Made by a program: the position numbers and the translations under genes. This document shows positions 1 through 9,081 of a DNA stretch of 64,000 nt, piece by piece. This DNA comes from Marinobacter vulgaris (GTDB lineage Bacteria; Pseudomonadota; Gammaproteobacteria; Pseudomonadales; Oleiphilaceae). The notes under the pieces were generated by a model. The model saw nothing but the letters and a program-made list of their open reading frames with translations, made no database searches and was not told the origin of the DNA. Every line of letters starts with the position of its first letter. Positions within the stretch are counted from its first letter, which is position 1. Location: NCBI RefSeq assembly GCF_003344045.1, contig NZ_QFWX01000004.1, forward strand, positions 372,001 to 436,000. The letters are read 5' to 3'.

Positions 1-1
1 G

Positions 2-328
2 TTCAGGGAACTGTGTGAAGCGGCACAAATGGGTGACGCGAAGACCACTGACCTGCTTGTGCGCTGGATGGCAGCAAGCCATCCCGAACACATTTTCCGC
101 AGCGTAGTGGATGTGAACCGGTTCCAGCAGGACAAGGAGCTGGCAGCGGAGATCGAGGCGCTGCAACAACGGTTGTTCGGAACGCCGGAACAGACTGCGC
201 CGGTGCCCTGGAACGGAGACCGCCTGGTTACAGCGCTGATCCGGATTCGAGGCGCCGCGGGTTCCTACAACAAGGAAGAAGGATTACCTCCCCTCTACCC
301 TGACGGGCTGAGAACCAGCGGAAGCTGA
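2..328 (+). CDS. BatD-like protein, C-terminal part (5' end outside window)
   Basis: The frame is open from base 2 to a TGA at 326-328, so this is the 3' end of a longer gene; the ATG at 29 is probably internal. The roughly 108 visible residues are soluble and helical-looking, with W-rich and L-rich stretches (LLVRWMAASHPE, LQQRLFG, then a W-N-G motif) and end in LPPLYP. That pattern resembles the cytoplasmic C-terminal region of BatD, a membrane protein of the Bat (aerotolerance) group found with MoxR/BatA/BatB. The call is by resemblance of a fragment only. It converges on ccmI, whose stop lies 5 bases away. The upstream gene content, outside this window, would settle it. Confidence 0.5.
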   Translation, partial: FRELCEAAQMGDAKTTDLLVRWMAASHPEHIFRSVVDVNRFQQDKELAAEIEALQQRLFGTPEQTAPVPWNGDRLVTALIRIRGAAGSYNKEEGLPPLYPDGLRTSGS

Positions 329-333
329 ATCAG

Positions 334-1611
334 CTACTGCACCAGTTGCTTATCGATAACCAGAGTGACGGGGTCGGCTTCACCATCGCTTACCGGTACC
401 GGTTCGTCCAACTGGCCCTGCCAGTCGCCGGCCTGGGGCCGGGCTGTGCCCGCCCTTGAAAGTCTGGCCTGCACGCGAACCTCGTCGGCATCCGACAGCT
501 TGTTGTCAGGTGACATATTGAAACGGTCATCAAGCCGCACATCGGCCGGCAGCTGGCCCGCTGTCAGACGAGCCACCGCCAGTGGGGGACCACCCTGCCC
601 CTCGGTGCTGCGGGCCAATACAAAAAGCGTGGTATCCTCCGGTACCTCGCCACGGAAGGCCTCGGCAATCTCAACGCGTACGGTAACTCCCGGGCCGGAC
701 GCAACCTCTGCCTGCTCCGCGGGCGCTTCGCGACCCAAACGCTGATAGGCCTGCTCGATACCCTGACGAATGGAGCCGATTTGCGGGTGGTCCGGCGCCA
801 CCTCAACAATCCGCTCCCAATACTGGAGAGCCTCTTCGTAGTTTTCCTGGCCGAACGCATAAATACCCAGCAAACCCAAAGCATTGACTTCGTCGGGATT
901 CAACGCCCTGGCTTTTTCAATGGTTTCGGTCACCTGAGGCGTCAGCTCTCCCTGACTCAGGAAAAACTGCGCTTGCGCCGACAACCCCCAGGCTACCGCC
1001 TTTCCGCTATCATCACCCTCAATACTGCCGGCAAGCCGTTCAAAGGCCCAGGCCGCATCGCTGAACTGTTCCAGGCGCATATACGTCCTGCCCAGCATCG
1101 CCCAACCTTCCGTATTGTCCGGACTCTCCTCCAGACGCTCCCGCAACTGGGCCGTGAGCGCCTGCATCTGGCCAAGACGGTCGCCATCCGCAGCCATCAT
1201 TTCCTCCATGGCACGGAACTGCTCGACATCGTCCAGCGCGCCCCACTGCTGATAGAGAAAAACGGCAGCGGCAGGGATTATCACCAGGCTGGCGACCACC
1301 ACAGCAACAGAACTTTTGCCATTGCTGACTTGCGCAGGAGACTCAAGTACCCCCCGCTCCGCATCCGGGACATCGTCCAACATGCTGCCAGCCAGCTCTT
1401 CCCGAAGCTGCCGATAGCTGTCCTCATCCATGGCCCCCGACTCGAACTCCCGATCCAGCTCTTCCATCCGGCTTCGATAGGCCAGCAGGTTCTGGTTACG
1501 CAGGTCGAGTTCGGCGCGGCGGCCCGAACGGTGAAAAAACAGGGGTGCGATGATAAAAGCAAGCGCAAGTACAATCATTACGGCCGCAGTGAGCCAGAAA
1601 GTCTGTGTCAT
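334..1611 (-). CDS. ccmI: Cytochrome c maturation protein CcmI (TPR apocytochrome chaperone)
   Basis: CcmI holds apocytochrome c at the periplasmic face and hands it to the CcmF/CcmH heme ligation complex. The 425-residue protein has the usual layout: an N-terminal membrane segment (about residues 5-27), a short cytoplasmic loop rich in charged residues with LLAYRSRMEELDREF, a second membrane segment (about 103-123), then a periplasmic TPR region (about 150-290, including GWAMLGRTYMRLEQ and NALGLLGIYAFGQENYEEAL) and a C-terminal beta-rich domain. It is the last gene of the ccm operon, 72 bases after ccmH. Full length, and unfused to CcmH, as in Pseudomonas. Confidence 0.93.
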   Translation of the reverse strand: MTQTFWLTAAVMIVLALAFIIAPLFFHRSGRRAELDLRNQNLLAYRSRMEELDREFESGAMDEDSYRQLREELAGSMLDDVPDAERGVLESPAQVSNGKSSVAVVVASLVIIPAAAVFLYQQWGALDDVEQFRAMEEMMAADGDRLGQMQALTAQLRERLEESPDNTEGWAMLGRTYMRLEQFSDAAWAFERLAGSIEGDDSGKAVAWGLSAQAQFFLSQGELTPQVTETIEKARALNPDEVNALGLLGIYAFGQENYEEALQYWERIVEVAPDHPQIGSIRQGIEQAYQRLGREAPAEQAEVASGPGVTVRVEIAEAFRGEVPEDTTLFVLARSTEGQGGPPLAVARLTAGQLPADVRLDDRFNMSPDNKLSDADEVRVQARLSRAGTARPQAGDWQGQLDEPVPVSDGEADPVTLVIDKQLVQ

Positions 1612-1683
1612 GGAGCTGTCATGGTCCGGTTAAAACAAAATGAGTGGGTACGTTACTGTGCTGACCAACTGCGGTCCCGTTAA

Positions 1684-2172
1684 TCAGGACGCGCGATCGG
1701 AATCATCCCCAGCGAGAATCCTTGATGCCCGGGCACGCTCTTCATTGCTCAGGGTCGGTTCGCTATCGCCGTAACGACGGGCTCGAATGACGATGGTGGC
1801 GACTACCAGTAGGCCAATCACCACAGCAATCACCGGGGTGGCCCACAGCAGGATGGTGCGACGGTCGACCTCGGGCTTGTAGCGCACGAACTCCCCGAAG
1901 CGACCTACCAAAGCGCCGACAATTTCCTCGTTGCTGGCTCCTTCGGACATCATAAGGTAAACCTCGGCCCGCATATCCTTGGAAATAGGGGCGTTGGAGT
2001 CCGCAATGTTCTGGTTCTGGCACTTGGGACAGCGCAGCTCCGATGTCAGGTTCTGAAATCGCTCTTCCTGTTCCCGGGTATCAAAGCTGTAGACATCTTC
2101 AGGTTCAGGCTCGGCCATCAATGAAGGCCCGTAGGACATCAGCAACAACGCGATCAGCACAGGACGAAACAT
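1684..2172 (-). CDS. ccmH: Cytochrome c maturation protein CcmH (thiol-disulfide subunit)
   Basis: A 162-residue membrane-anchored periplasmic protein of the heme lyase complex that helps keep the CXXCH cysteines of apocytochrome c reduced. A signal/anchor segment (residues 1-20) is followed by the family motif LRCPKCQNQNI with C48 and C51, a three-helix domain, a membrane helix (about 107-128) and a short charged tail. This is the short CcmH form without the CcmI-like TPR domain, which is encoded separately downstream. Its start codon overlaps the ccmG stop by one base, indicating translational coupling. Confidence 0.95.
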   Translation of the reverse strand: MFRPVLIALLLMSYGPSLMAEPEPEDVYSFDTREQEERFQNLTSELRCPKCQNQNIADSNAPISKDMRAEVYLMMSEGASNEEIVGALVGRFGEFVRYKPEVDRRTILLWATPVIAVVIGLLVVATIVIRARRYGDSEPTLSNEERARASRILAGDDSDRAS

Positions 2173-2708
2173 CAGATCTTCTCCTTGTACCGGTTGACCA
2201 ACGGCTCTATATCCTGCTCCCAGACCTTTTCATTGACGACACCGACATGGCGGTGGCGCACGATACCCTCACCATCAATCACGTAGGTTTCCGGCGCACC
2301 GTAAACGCCCAGATCGAAGCCGAGCCGGCCACGGGGGTCATAGATGGACACCTGATAAGGGTCCCCCAGCCTGTCCAGCCAGACCAGAGCATCATCACGG
2401 TTGTCTTTGTAGTTCAGGCCAACGATGCGAATACCCTTATCTTCGGCCAGCCACACCAGGTCGTCGTGCTCGTCGCGGCAGGCCGGGCACCAGGTGCCCC
2501 AGACATTCAGCAGCGACACCTGGCCCTTGAACACATCAGGGGTGAGTTCACGGCCTTCGTCATGAAGATCCGACAACAGGAATTCCGGCACCGGCTTGCC
2601 GATCAGTGCCGATTCCAGCTTATTCGGGTCCTTGCCGATACCTGCAAACAGGAACACACCGAGCACGACGGCGATAACAACCGGAATAAACAGAAATACC
2701 CGTTTCAT
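2172..2708 (-). CDS. ccmG: Thiol:disulfide interchange protein CcmG (DsbE)
   Basis: A membrane-tethered periplasmic thioredoxin that reduces the apocytochrome/CcmH disulfide during heme attachment. The 178 residues show an N-terminal anchor (about 4-23) and a thioredoxin fold with the active site WCPAC (C74, C77) preceded by LLNVWGT, plus the characteristic GVYGAPETYVID strand with the cis-proline loop. The start overlaps the ccmF stop by 4 bases (ATGA type), and the stop overlaps ccmH. Length is normal for DsbE/CcmG. Confidence 0.96.
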   Translation of the reverse strand: MKRVFLFIPVVIAVVLGVFLFAGIGKDPNKLESALIGKPVPEFLLSDLHDEGRELTPDVFKGQVSLLNVWGTWCPACRDEHDDLVWLAEDKGIRIVGLNYKDNRDDALVWLDRLGDPYQVSIYDPRGRLGFDLGVYGAPETYVIDGEGIVRHRHVGVVNEKVWEQDIEPLVNRYKEKI

Positions 2709-4723
2709 GACACCGCTCCGGCCGGATCCGGACGGCTGCTGTTATCATCCTCAGGCCGGGGTGCCGATGTCGGCCGGGCGTCGGTTTCCTTGACGCGAAT
2801 CCGGTAACGGCGATCCGCAATTGCCAGGAAGCCGCCGGCAGCCATGAACAGGGAACCGAGCCACAACCAGCGCACTAAGGGCTTGTACTGCAGGCGGATG
2901 GCCCAGGCATCGTCGGACACCCGCTCGCCGATGGCCACAAATATATCCCGGAACAGGCCGGCGTCGATCCCGGCTTCCGTCATGGTATTACGCTGCACCA
3001 TGTACTGGCGTTTTTCCGGGAAAAGCGTCGCCACCAAGGAACCACTGCCATCGGATACCTCAAAGCGGCCGTACTCGGCGGTAAAGTTCTTGCCGCGGCG
3101 GTTGCCGATTTCCACAAATCTTACCTGATAATCGCCTGCAGAGGCGGTATCACCCGGTGACATCCGCACATCACGCTCGATTCCATAATTGGAGGCTACA
3201 GTGGCGCCCGCCATGACAATCGCCAGGCCGAGGTGCCCCAGCACCATGCCATAGTAACTCCTGGTCTGGCGCTTTAACCCGTGTAGGCGGCCTTTCCTGG
3301 AACCGGACTTGTCCCAAAGATCCCAGAATGTGGCAACAGTGACCCATACTGACGCGAAGATACCGGCGAAGGCCCAGGGCTTGAAGCTGCCATAACCGGC
3401 GATAACGGCAGCGGTTACCACGGTACTGACTGCCAGCGGCCAGAGCAGTTTGCGCCCCAGCCAACCGCCGTCGGTTTTCTTCCAGCGGGAAAATATACCG
3501 GCACCAAGCAGCAGGCCCGCTGCTATACCCAGGGGGCTGAACGTCAGATTGAAGAAGGGCTCACCGATCGACAACCGGCCCATATCCAGATAATCCAGTA
3601 CCAGCGGATATAGGGTACCTACCAACACCAGCAGGGTGGCCGCCACCAGCAGAACGTTGTTGAGCAGCAGGAATACTTCTCGTGACAGGCTGCCGTAACG
3701 GGAACGCACATGTACCACCGGGGCCCGGAACGCGTACAGCGTCAGGCTGGAAAGGATGGTGATCGCCAGAAGCACCAGCAGGAAGGTGCCACGATCGGGA
3801 TCAGAGGCAAAGGCATGCACCGACGTCAGTACGCCGGACCGCACCAGGAAGGTGCCCAGCAGGCTCAGTGCAAAGGTTACAATAGCCAGCAGCACCGTCC
3901 AGCTCTTGAAAACCCCTCGTTTCTCGGTGACGGCCAGGCTGTGAATCAACGCCGTTCCCGACAACCAGGGCAGCAAGGAGGCGTTTTCCACCGGGTCCCA
4001 GAACCACCAGCCACCCCAGCCAAGTTCGTAATAGGCCCACCAGCTGCCAAGGGCGATGCCCAGCGTCAGAAAAGACCAGGCTACGGTGGTCCAGGGACGT
4101 GACCAGCGCGCCCAGGCAGCGTCAAGCTTGCCATTGATCAATGCAGCGATGGCAAACGCGAAAGCCACGGAGAAGCCCACGTAACCCATATAAAGCATGG
4201 GCGGGTGCACGATCAGACCGAAATCCTGCAACAACGGGTTCAGGTCCGCCCCGTCAGCGGGGACATTTGGGAGTGTGCGATCGAAGGGGTTTGAGGTGAT
4301 GATGGTAAACAGCAGGAAACCTACCGTAACCATCCCAAGAACCGCCAATACCTGGGACACCATCACTGCAGGCAGGCGGCGACTGAATACGGCGACCGCG
4401 AGGGCCCAGCCAACCAGCATCAACACCCACAGCAGCAGGGACCCCTCATGGCCGCCCCAGACGGCACTGAACTTGTAGTACCAGGGCAGCATGCTGTTGC
4501 TGTTATTGGCCACATAGGCCACGGAAAAATCGTCGGTGATGAAGGCATGGGTCAGAAGGCCAAACGCCAGCGCCACAAACACGAACAGCCCGGCGGACAG
4601 CGGCCTGGCAAAGGCCTGCAATTGATCACGGCCGGTTACCGAGCCCACCAGAGGGACTACGGAAAGCAGCACTGCCAACAACAGCGCGAGTATCAGTGCA
4701 ATCTGTCCGAGTTCCGGATACAT
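2705..4723 (-). CDS. ccmF: Heme lyase CcmF
   Basis: The large integral membrane subunit of the cytochrome c heme ligation complex. The 672-residue protein is mostly transmembrane helices and carries the tryptophan-rich WWD domain (WGGWWFWDPVENASLLPWL, about 236-254) with flanking conserved histidines (H173 in IVHPPML, H261 in ALIHSLA) that ligate heme delivered by holo-CcmE. A periplasmic domain lies near the C-terminus (about 515-630). It overlaps ccmG by 4 bases and follows ccmE by 39 bases. Length and motif order match gammaproteobacterial CcmF. Confidence 0.97.
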   Translation of the reverse strand: MYPELGQIALILALLLAVLLSVVPLVGSVTGRDQLQAFARPLSAGLFVFVALAFGLLTHAFITDDFSVAYVANNSNSMLPWYYKFSAVWGGHEGSLLLWVLMLVGWALAVAVFSRRLPAVMVSQVLAVLGMVTVGFLLFTIITSNPFDRTLPNVPADGADLNPLLQDFGLIVHPPMLYMGYVGFSVAFAFAIAALINGKLDAAWARWSRPWTTVAWSFLTLGIALGSWWAYYELGWGGWWFWDPVENASLLPWLSGTALIHSLAVTEKRGVFKSWTVLLAIVTFALSLLGTFLVRSGVLTSVHAFASDPDRGTFLLVLLAITILSSLTLYAFRAPVVHVRSRYGSLSREVFLLLNNVLLVAATLLVLVGTLYPLVLDYLDMGRLSIGEPFFNLTFSPLGIAAGLLLGAGIFSRWKKTDGGWLGRKLLWPLAVSTVVTAAVIAGYGSFKPWAFAGIFASVWVTVATFWDLWDKSGSRKGRLHGLKRQTRSYYGMVLGHLGLAIVMAGATVASNYGIERDVRMSPGDTASAGDYQVRFVEIGNRRGKNFTAEYGRFEVSDGSGSLVATLFPEKRQYMVQRNTMTEAGIDAGLFRDIFVAIGERVSDDAWAIRLQYKPLVRWLWLGSLFMAAGGFLAIADRRYRIRVKETDARPTSAPRPEDDNSSRPDPAGAVS

Positions 4724-4762
4724 CAGGATTCTCCTGCTATTTCAACAAGGTGGCCAGCGGGT

Positions 4763-5239
4763 TCAATAGCTGACGGCAGATTCACTTTCCGCGTCGGACA
4801 TGGCAGCGCGTTTACCGGCCGCTTTCTCCAGCGCTTCATTCACTTCTGGCGACATGTAATTCTCATCGTGTTTTGCCAGCACCTGATCCGCTACGAAGCG
4901 ACCATTGCCATCAAGGCGCCCCATGGCAACAACCCCCTGCCCCTCGGCAAACAGGTCCGGGAGAATGCCGGTGTATTCCATCAACACCGAAGAGGTAAAG
5001 TCCGTTACCTTGAATTCCACCCTCAGGCTTTCCGGATCCCTTAACACCGAACCCTCTTCCACCATGCCACCGGCTCTTATGCGTACATCCACCGGCGCCT
5101 CGCCCTCAGCGATCTGGCTGGGATCATAAAACAGGTTGATGTTCTGGCGCAGCGCGTAGGTGGTCAGACCCACCGCCACCGATACACCGGCAAGCAGGAA
5201 AAGCACAATGGTGAGCCGTTTTTTGCGAATTGGATGCAT
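4763..5239 (-). CDS. ccmE: Heme chaperone CcmE
   Basis: CcmE binds heme covalently in the periplasm and carries it from CcmABCD to CcmF. The 158-residue protein has a short basic N-terminus (MHPIRKKRL), one membrane helix (about 10-30), a beta-barrel domain, and the heme-binding motif LAKHDENYM with H124 as the covalent histidine and Y128 as the likely axial ligand. The acidic, Ala/Glu-rich C-terminal tail is flexible and variable in the family. It sits in the expected place between ccmD and ccmF. Confidence 0.97.
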   Translation of the reverse strand: MHPIRKKRLTIVLFLLAGVSVAVGLTTYALRQNINLFYDPSQIAEGEAPVDVRIRAGGMVEEGSVLRDPESLRVEFKVTDFTSSVLMEYTGILPDLFAEGQGVVAMGRLDGNGRFVADQVLAKHDENYMSPEVNEALEKAAGKRAAMSDAESESAVSY

Positions 5240-5253
5240 GGTTGATCGTCCAG

Positions 5254-5481
5254 TCAGTCTTGAGAAGGTTCAATTCGGGTAAAATTGGCGCCCGCTGGGC
5301 TATTGTCCGGCATTGCCCTGCTGCCTGTCCGGCGGCGCTGTTGCTCGATAACGAAACGGCGCTGGCGCAGCGACCATAATGAAATGGCACCCATCAACAG
5401 AAAAAATACGAAATAACAGGTCCACACGTAAGGCCCGTGCCCTTCCATGGCGATAAACGCGCCCAGCGAATCAAATGCCAT
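5254..5481 (-). CDS. ccmD: Small membrane protein CcmD
   Basis: CcmD is the small single-pass subunit that aids release of holo-CcmE from CcmABC. The 75-residue protein starts [20 protein letters not shown], where the MxGHxxYVW segment is typical of the family, followed by one membrane helix (about 18-36) and a basic tail ([14 protein letters not shown]). It is somewhat longer than Escherichia coli CcmD because of a polar C-terminal extension. The gene lies 14 bases upstream of ccmE and 4 bases downstream of ccmC. Confidence 0.9.
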   Translation of the reverse strand: MAFDSLGAFIAMEGHGPYVWTCYFVFFLLMGAISLWSLRQRRFVIEQQRRRTGSRAMPDNSPAGANFTRIEPSQD

Positions 5482-5485
5482 CGAA

Positions 5486-6229
5486 TCAGTTCCCCCGCGC
5501 CTGAACCAGTTCTTTTACCCAACGGGTGCGGCCTTCCCGCACCAGTATCTCGGTCTGCATACGTAGGCAGGCCAGCCAGCCGAAAATCAGGTAGAGCCCG
5601 AGCACCGAGAGCAACAACGGCACCCACATTTCCGCCGGCATGCTGGGCTTTTCTGTCAGCTTGAAAGTGGCTGGCTGATGAAGGGTATTCCACCATTCCA
5701 CCGAGTATTTGATGATAGGTATATTTACTACGCCCACCAGCACCAGCACGGCGACTGCTCGCGCCGACGATTTTTCATCGGAGATGGCTGCGCCCAGGGC
5801 CATGACACCGAAATACAGAAACAACAGGATCAGCATCGAGGTAAGCCGGGCATCCCATATCCACCAGGTGCCCCAGGTGGGCTTACCCCAGACTGCGCCG
5901 GTAAACAGGGCAAGGAAAGTCAGAATCGCTCCTACCGGGGCCACCGCCCTGACAAAGACATCCGCCAGTTTCATTCGCCACACCAGTGTTACCAGACCTG
6001 CGACCGCCATCATGATATACACGGACTGGGCCAGAAAGGCGGCTGGCACATGGATGAAAATAATACGGTAGCTGTTACCCTGCAGATAATCCTTGGGCGC
6101 GAAACCCAGCCCCCAGACAATACCCGCCACCAGCATCGCGGCGCCAACCCAAAGCAGCCAGGGCATCAGTTTTGACGCGATACCGAAAAACCACTTCGGT
6201 GAGCCCAGCTTGTGAAAAATTTGCCACAT
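5486..6229 (-). CDS. ccmC: Heme handling protein CcmC
   Basis: CcmC loads heme onto CcmE. The 247-residue protein has six predicted membrane helices and the short-form WWD domain ([18 protein letters not shown], about 114-131) flanked by conserved histidines H60 and H184, which are the expected external heme ligands. Start at [11 protein letters not shown] is the usual N-terminus. It follows ccmB by 21 bases. Confidence 0.97.
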   Translation of the reverse strand: MWQIFHKLGSPKWFFGIASKLMPWLLWVGAAMLVAGIVWGLGFAPKDYLQGNSYRIIFIHVPAAFLAQSVYIMMAVAGLVTLVWRMKLADVFVRAVAPVGAILTFLALFTGAVWGKPTWGTWWIWDARLTSMLILLFLYFGVMALGAAISDEKSSARAVAVLVLVGVVNIPIIKYSVEWWNTLHQPATFKLTEKPSMPAEMWVPLLLSVLGLYLIFGWLACLRMQTEILVREGRTRWVKELVQARGN

Positions 6230-6250
6230 CAGGTTGCAACCTTTTTTCTT

Positions 6251-6976
6251 CTAACTGTTGGACAGACTGATTCGTAAAGCGGCTGCCGATGCAAAGGGAG
6301 CCAATGTCAGGGCCAGCACCAGAAATGCCCCCATGAGTGCCAGCTGGGCTTCCACAGGCGCGCCTTCTGCGGCGGCCGTCACGGTCCCGGTGCCGAAAAT
6401 CAGCACTGGAATGTACAGCGGAATGATCAGCAGTGACAAGAGCACGCCTGCCGATCGCAGACCAAGGGTCAACGCTGCCCCGATGGAGCCAATCAGGCTG
6501 AGCACGGGCGTTCCGATCAGCAGCGTTAGACACAAAACCACAACAGAGTTCCCCTCCATGTGTACCATGATGCCAAGAACCGGCGTCAGCAGCACCAGTG
6601 GCAGCCCGGTCAGTACCCAGTGCGCCAGGGATTTGGCCAGCACCAGCAGAAACAGCGGCTGAGGCTGAAGCACCAGTTGCTCCAGCGTGCCATCGTCAAA
6701 ATCATGCCGGTAAAGGTGATCCAGCGACAGGAGCACCGACAGTAATGCCGCCACCCACAGGATACCGCTACCGGCCTGCTGCAGGAATGACACTTCCGGG
6801 CTAACTCCCAGGGGAAAAAGAGTTACTACCATTACGAAAAACAGCAGTGGGTTGAGCAGATCCTGGGGCTGACGGAATGCGGTTTTCAGGTCCCTGACAA
6901 AGACCGCCTTCATGGCGGTGACCGTACCGACGGATAAATCAGGGGAGCGCAAGCCAATCACAGGCTCAGTAGCCAT
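6251..6976 (-). CDS. ccmB: Heme exporter ABC permease CcmB
   Basis: Membrane subunit of the CcmAB ABC transporter that drives release of holo-CcmE from CcmC. The frame is open further upstream, but I place the start at the ATG at 6976 because GGAGG lies about eight bases before it; this gives 241 residues and an 11-base overlap with ccmA. An internal ATG at 6913 (MKAVFVRDL) would give 221 residues, closer to Escherichia coli CcmB. Six hydrophobic helices, the LEQLVLQPQPL loop and the ending FASAAALRISLSN are typical of the family. Confidence 0.92.
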   Translation of the reverse strand: MATEPVIGLRSPDLSVGTVTAMKAVFVRDLKTAFRQPQDLLNPLLFFVMVVTLFPLGVSPEVSFLQQAGSGILWVAALLSVLLSLDHLYRHDFDDGTLEQLVLQPQPLFLLVLAKSLAHWVLTGLPLVLLTPVLGIMVHMEGNSVVVLCLTLLIGTPVLSLIGSIGAALTLGLRSAGVLLSLLIIPLYIPVLIFGTGTVTAAAEGAPVEAQLALMGAFLVLALTLAPFASAAALRISLSNS

Positions 6977-7604
6977 GGCCGTCGCCTCCGCCCAGGGTGA
7001 CTCTTTGCATGGATGGCAGGCGTAGATCATGGTGGGTGGTGACCACGATAGCACCGCCATTTTCCACCCGCTCGACCAATAACCGTTCCAGGGCTCCCAC
7101 CCCCTGGATATCGATCGCGGTGAAGACTTCATCCAGTATCCACAGAGGCTCATCCGCTATCAGCAGCCTTGCCAGTGCTACCCGCCGCTGCTGGCCGGCG
7201 GAAAGATTACGACAGGGAACCGTCTGGAAGCCACCAAGCCCGGTGCCTTCCAGAGCCTGCCAGAGAATCTTGTCCGGCACCGGGCGACGACCGTCCATCA
7301 GGGCACGCAGGTTTTCCATGGGCGTAAGCAGGGGTTTGATGCCGGGACGGTGGCCGAGGTAGAGCATATTGCGGAGAAATTCTTCCCGGAATCCGTGACG
7401 GTTCTTGCCCCGCCAGAGCAGATCACCACTGTAGCTGTCGTTGAGTCCGGCCAATATCCGCAACAAAGTGGTCTTGCCGGAACCGTTAGGACCCTCGACA
7501 CGGATCAGAGTACCGGGCAGTATGGAAAACGAGAGCCCCCGGAACAGAACCCGGTCATCACGCTCACATTCAAGATTCACAGCCTGTAGTAACGGCTCAG
7601 ACAT
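6966..7604 (-). CDS. ccmA: Heme exporter ATP-binding protein CcmA
   Basis: ATPase of the CcmAB complex and first gene of the ccm operon. The 212 residues contain Walker A (GPNGSGKTT, 38-46), the ABC signature LSAGQQ (134-139), Walker B (LWILDEVFTAID, about 154-165) and the H-loop (TTHHDL). The residue after the catalytic Asp-Glu is valine, where ABC ATPases nearly always have proline (LDEP). The upstream intergenic region to the divergent fliK-like gene is about 106 bases and holds a TATATA element near 7617-7622 on this strand, but I cannot identify a good -35. Confidence 0.95.
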   Translation of the reverse strand: MSEPLLQAVNLECERDDRVLFRGLSFSILPGTLIRVEGPNGSGKTTLLRILAGLNDSYSGDLLWRGKNRHGFREEFLRNMLYLGHRPGIKPLLTPMENLRALMDGRRPVPDKILWQALEGTGLGGFQTVPCRNLSAGQQRRVALARLLIADEPLWILDEVFTAIDIQGVGALERLLVERVENGGAIVVTTHHDLRLPSMQRVTLGGGDGHGY

Positions 7605-7710
7605 CGGGGCCCCAGGGCTATATAAATTACTGACCCGGCGGGTTCAGACGTTCGGGAAGGCAAACCTTGCCGGCCGGGCGTATTATAACGAAAGCGTCCC
7701 GGGAATACTC

Positions 7711-9081
7711 TTGTCTGACATCAAATCAGTGGCAATGAAATTACCAAACGGTAACCCCGCACCTCCGCCCAAAACAGACACACCACTGCCCTCCCCTTCC
7801 AGGCCGGCAGGCGAGCGGGCGTCGGCAACGCCGGATGCCGCTTCCGCGCGGATTCAGCTTGACCAGCTCAAGCTTGCCAACAGGGAGGCCACGCTGGCAC
7901 GGGTGGCGGACGTGATCAACCGTCAGTCGTCCGCCGGTGCACAGCTGTTGCTGGATATCCGCGGCCAATCCCTGAGCGTTCAGGCGGCCATCGGAGAGAC
8001 CTCCCTGGAGACCGGAGACTGGGTCAAGGTCATGCGGGCGGGCAACGAGCTGCAGCTGATGGGCAAGCTGGCTCAGGCGCCGGAGGCCGGCATTGCACGC
8101 GCCCTGGCCCAGCGGCTGCCATGGCAACAGTCTCTTGACGCCGGCCTTGCCAGGGTACTTTCGACACTGACAGCCGGTGCAAGACCCGAGAGCGGACCCA
8201 CTGGGGCACCACCCGGTGCTCCCTCGCAGCCACTGCCGGCACCCGTCAGGCAGGCGATTGAGCAGCTGGCAGCGCGGCTGCCCTCCAGTCAATCACTGAC
8301 ACCGGGGGCAGGAACCCAGCCCGGCATGGCCAGTCAGTTGAAGCAGTGGGTCGAGGAAAGCGGGCTGTTTGCAGAGTCAAGACTGGCACGAGCTCCCGAT
8401 GCCGCCCTGCCCGACCTGAAGTTGGCCATCGGCCGCATCATTACCAGCCTGCTGGCACAACAGGGAAGCCGACCCGAGGCCTTCAACCGTTTTACACCAT
8501 TACCAAGCCAGGAACTGGTACAGGCGCCACTGCAGTTCCCCAACACGCTTCCCCCGCCTACCACGCAGGCGGCGGCTGAGCCCACGGTCGGACAGATGCT
8601 CAGGCTGCTGGCTGGTATGCTCAACCGCATTACCGTCAACCAGCTGCACAGCCAGATACTGTCTGCCCGAACCACTGCGGAAGCACCAACACCGGTATCA
8701 ACAATGCTGCTGGAACTGCCCTGGCTGAATCCCGCCAACGAACCCCGCATTGCACAACTGCGGATTGAGCAGGATCAGGCAGACAGTGACCGTCAACGGT
8801 CCGGCAAGCCCACCGCTACCGAATGGCGGTTGTCCCTGGCCATGGACCTTGACGAGGCAGGCCCGCTGCACTTTGATGTTGCCCTGCGCCAGAACCAGTT
8901 ATCGGCCCAGGTGTGGGCGGAAAAACAGTCAACACTGCGACAGGTGCGAGAGGATTTGCCACAACTGCGCAAGGGCCTGTCGGACATTGGTCTCGAAGTC
9001 GTGGATCTGGAGTGCAGGCGGGGAACGCCCCGGGGTGCCAGCACCCGTCTTGAACACCGGCTTGTGGATACCAGGGTATGA
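7711..9081 (+). CDS. FliK-like hook-length control family protein (second copy)
   Basis: About 456 residues: a long Pro/Ala/Gln-rich variable N-terminal and central region and a compact C-terminal domain (about the last 100 residues, with LHFDVALRQNQLSAQVWAE and LSDIGLEVVDLECRRG) resembling the FliK C-terminal domain that contacts FlhB. The start is uncertain: TTG at 7711 (MSDIKSVAM) has a weak GGGA before it; the next candidate is ATG at 7735. The stop overlaps the next gene, an FlhB C-domain homologue, by 4 bases, so the two are coupled. A second, clearer fliK lies at 32449-33618, making this a paralogue of unknown target. Confidence 0.75.
   Translation: MSDIKSVAMKLPNGNPAPPPKTDTPLPSPSRPAGERASATPDAASARIQLDQLKLANREATLARVADVINRQSSAGAQLLLDIRGQSLSVQAAIGETSLETGDWVKVMRAGNELQLMGKLAQAPEAGIARALAQRLPWQQSLDAGLARVLSTLTAGARPESGPTGAPPGAPSQPLPAPVRQAIEQLAARLPSSQSLTPGAGTQPGMASQLKQWVEESGLFAESRLARAPDAALPDLKLAIGRIITSLLAQQGSRPEAFNRFTPLPSQELVQAPLQFPNTLPPPTTQAAAEPTVGQMLRLLAGMLNRITVNQLHSQILSARTTAEAPTPVSTMLLELPWLNPANEPRIAQLRIEQDQADSDRQRSGKPTATEWRLSLAMDLDEAGPLHFDVALRQNQLSAQVWAEKQSTLRQVREDLPQLRKGLSDIGLEVVDLECRRGTPRGASTRLEHRLVDTRV

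Noticed and set aside
7681..7689. TATTATAAC as the -10 of the fliK-like gene
   Set aside because: Good -10 but no acceptable -35 at 16-18 bases; left unassigned.
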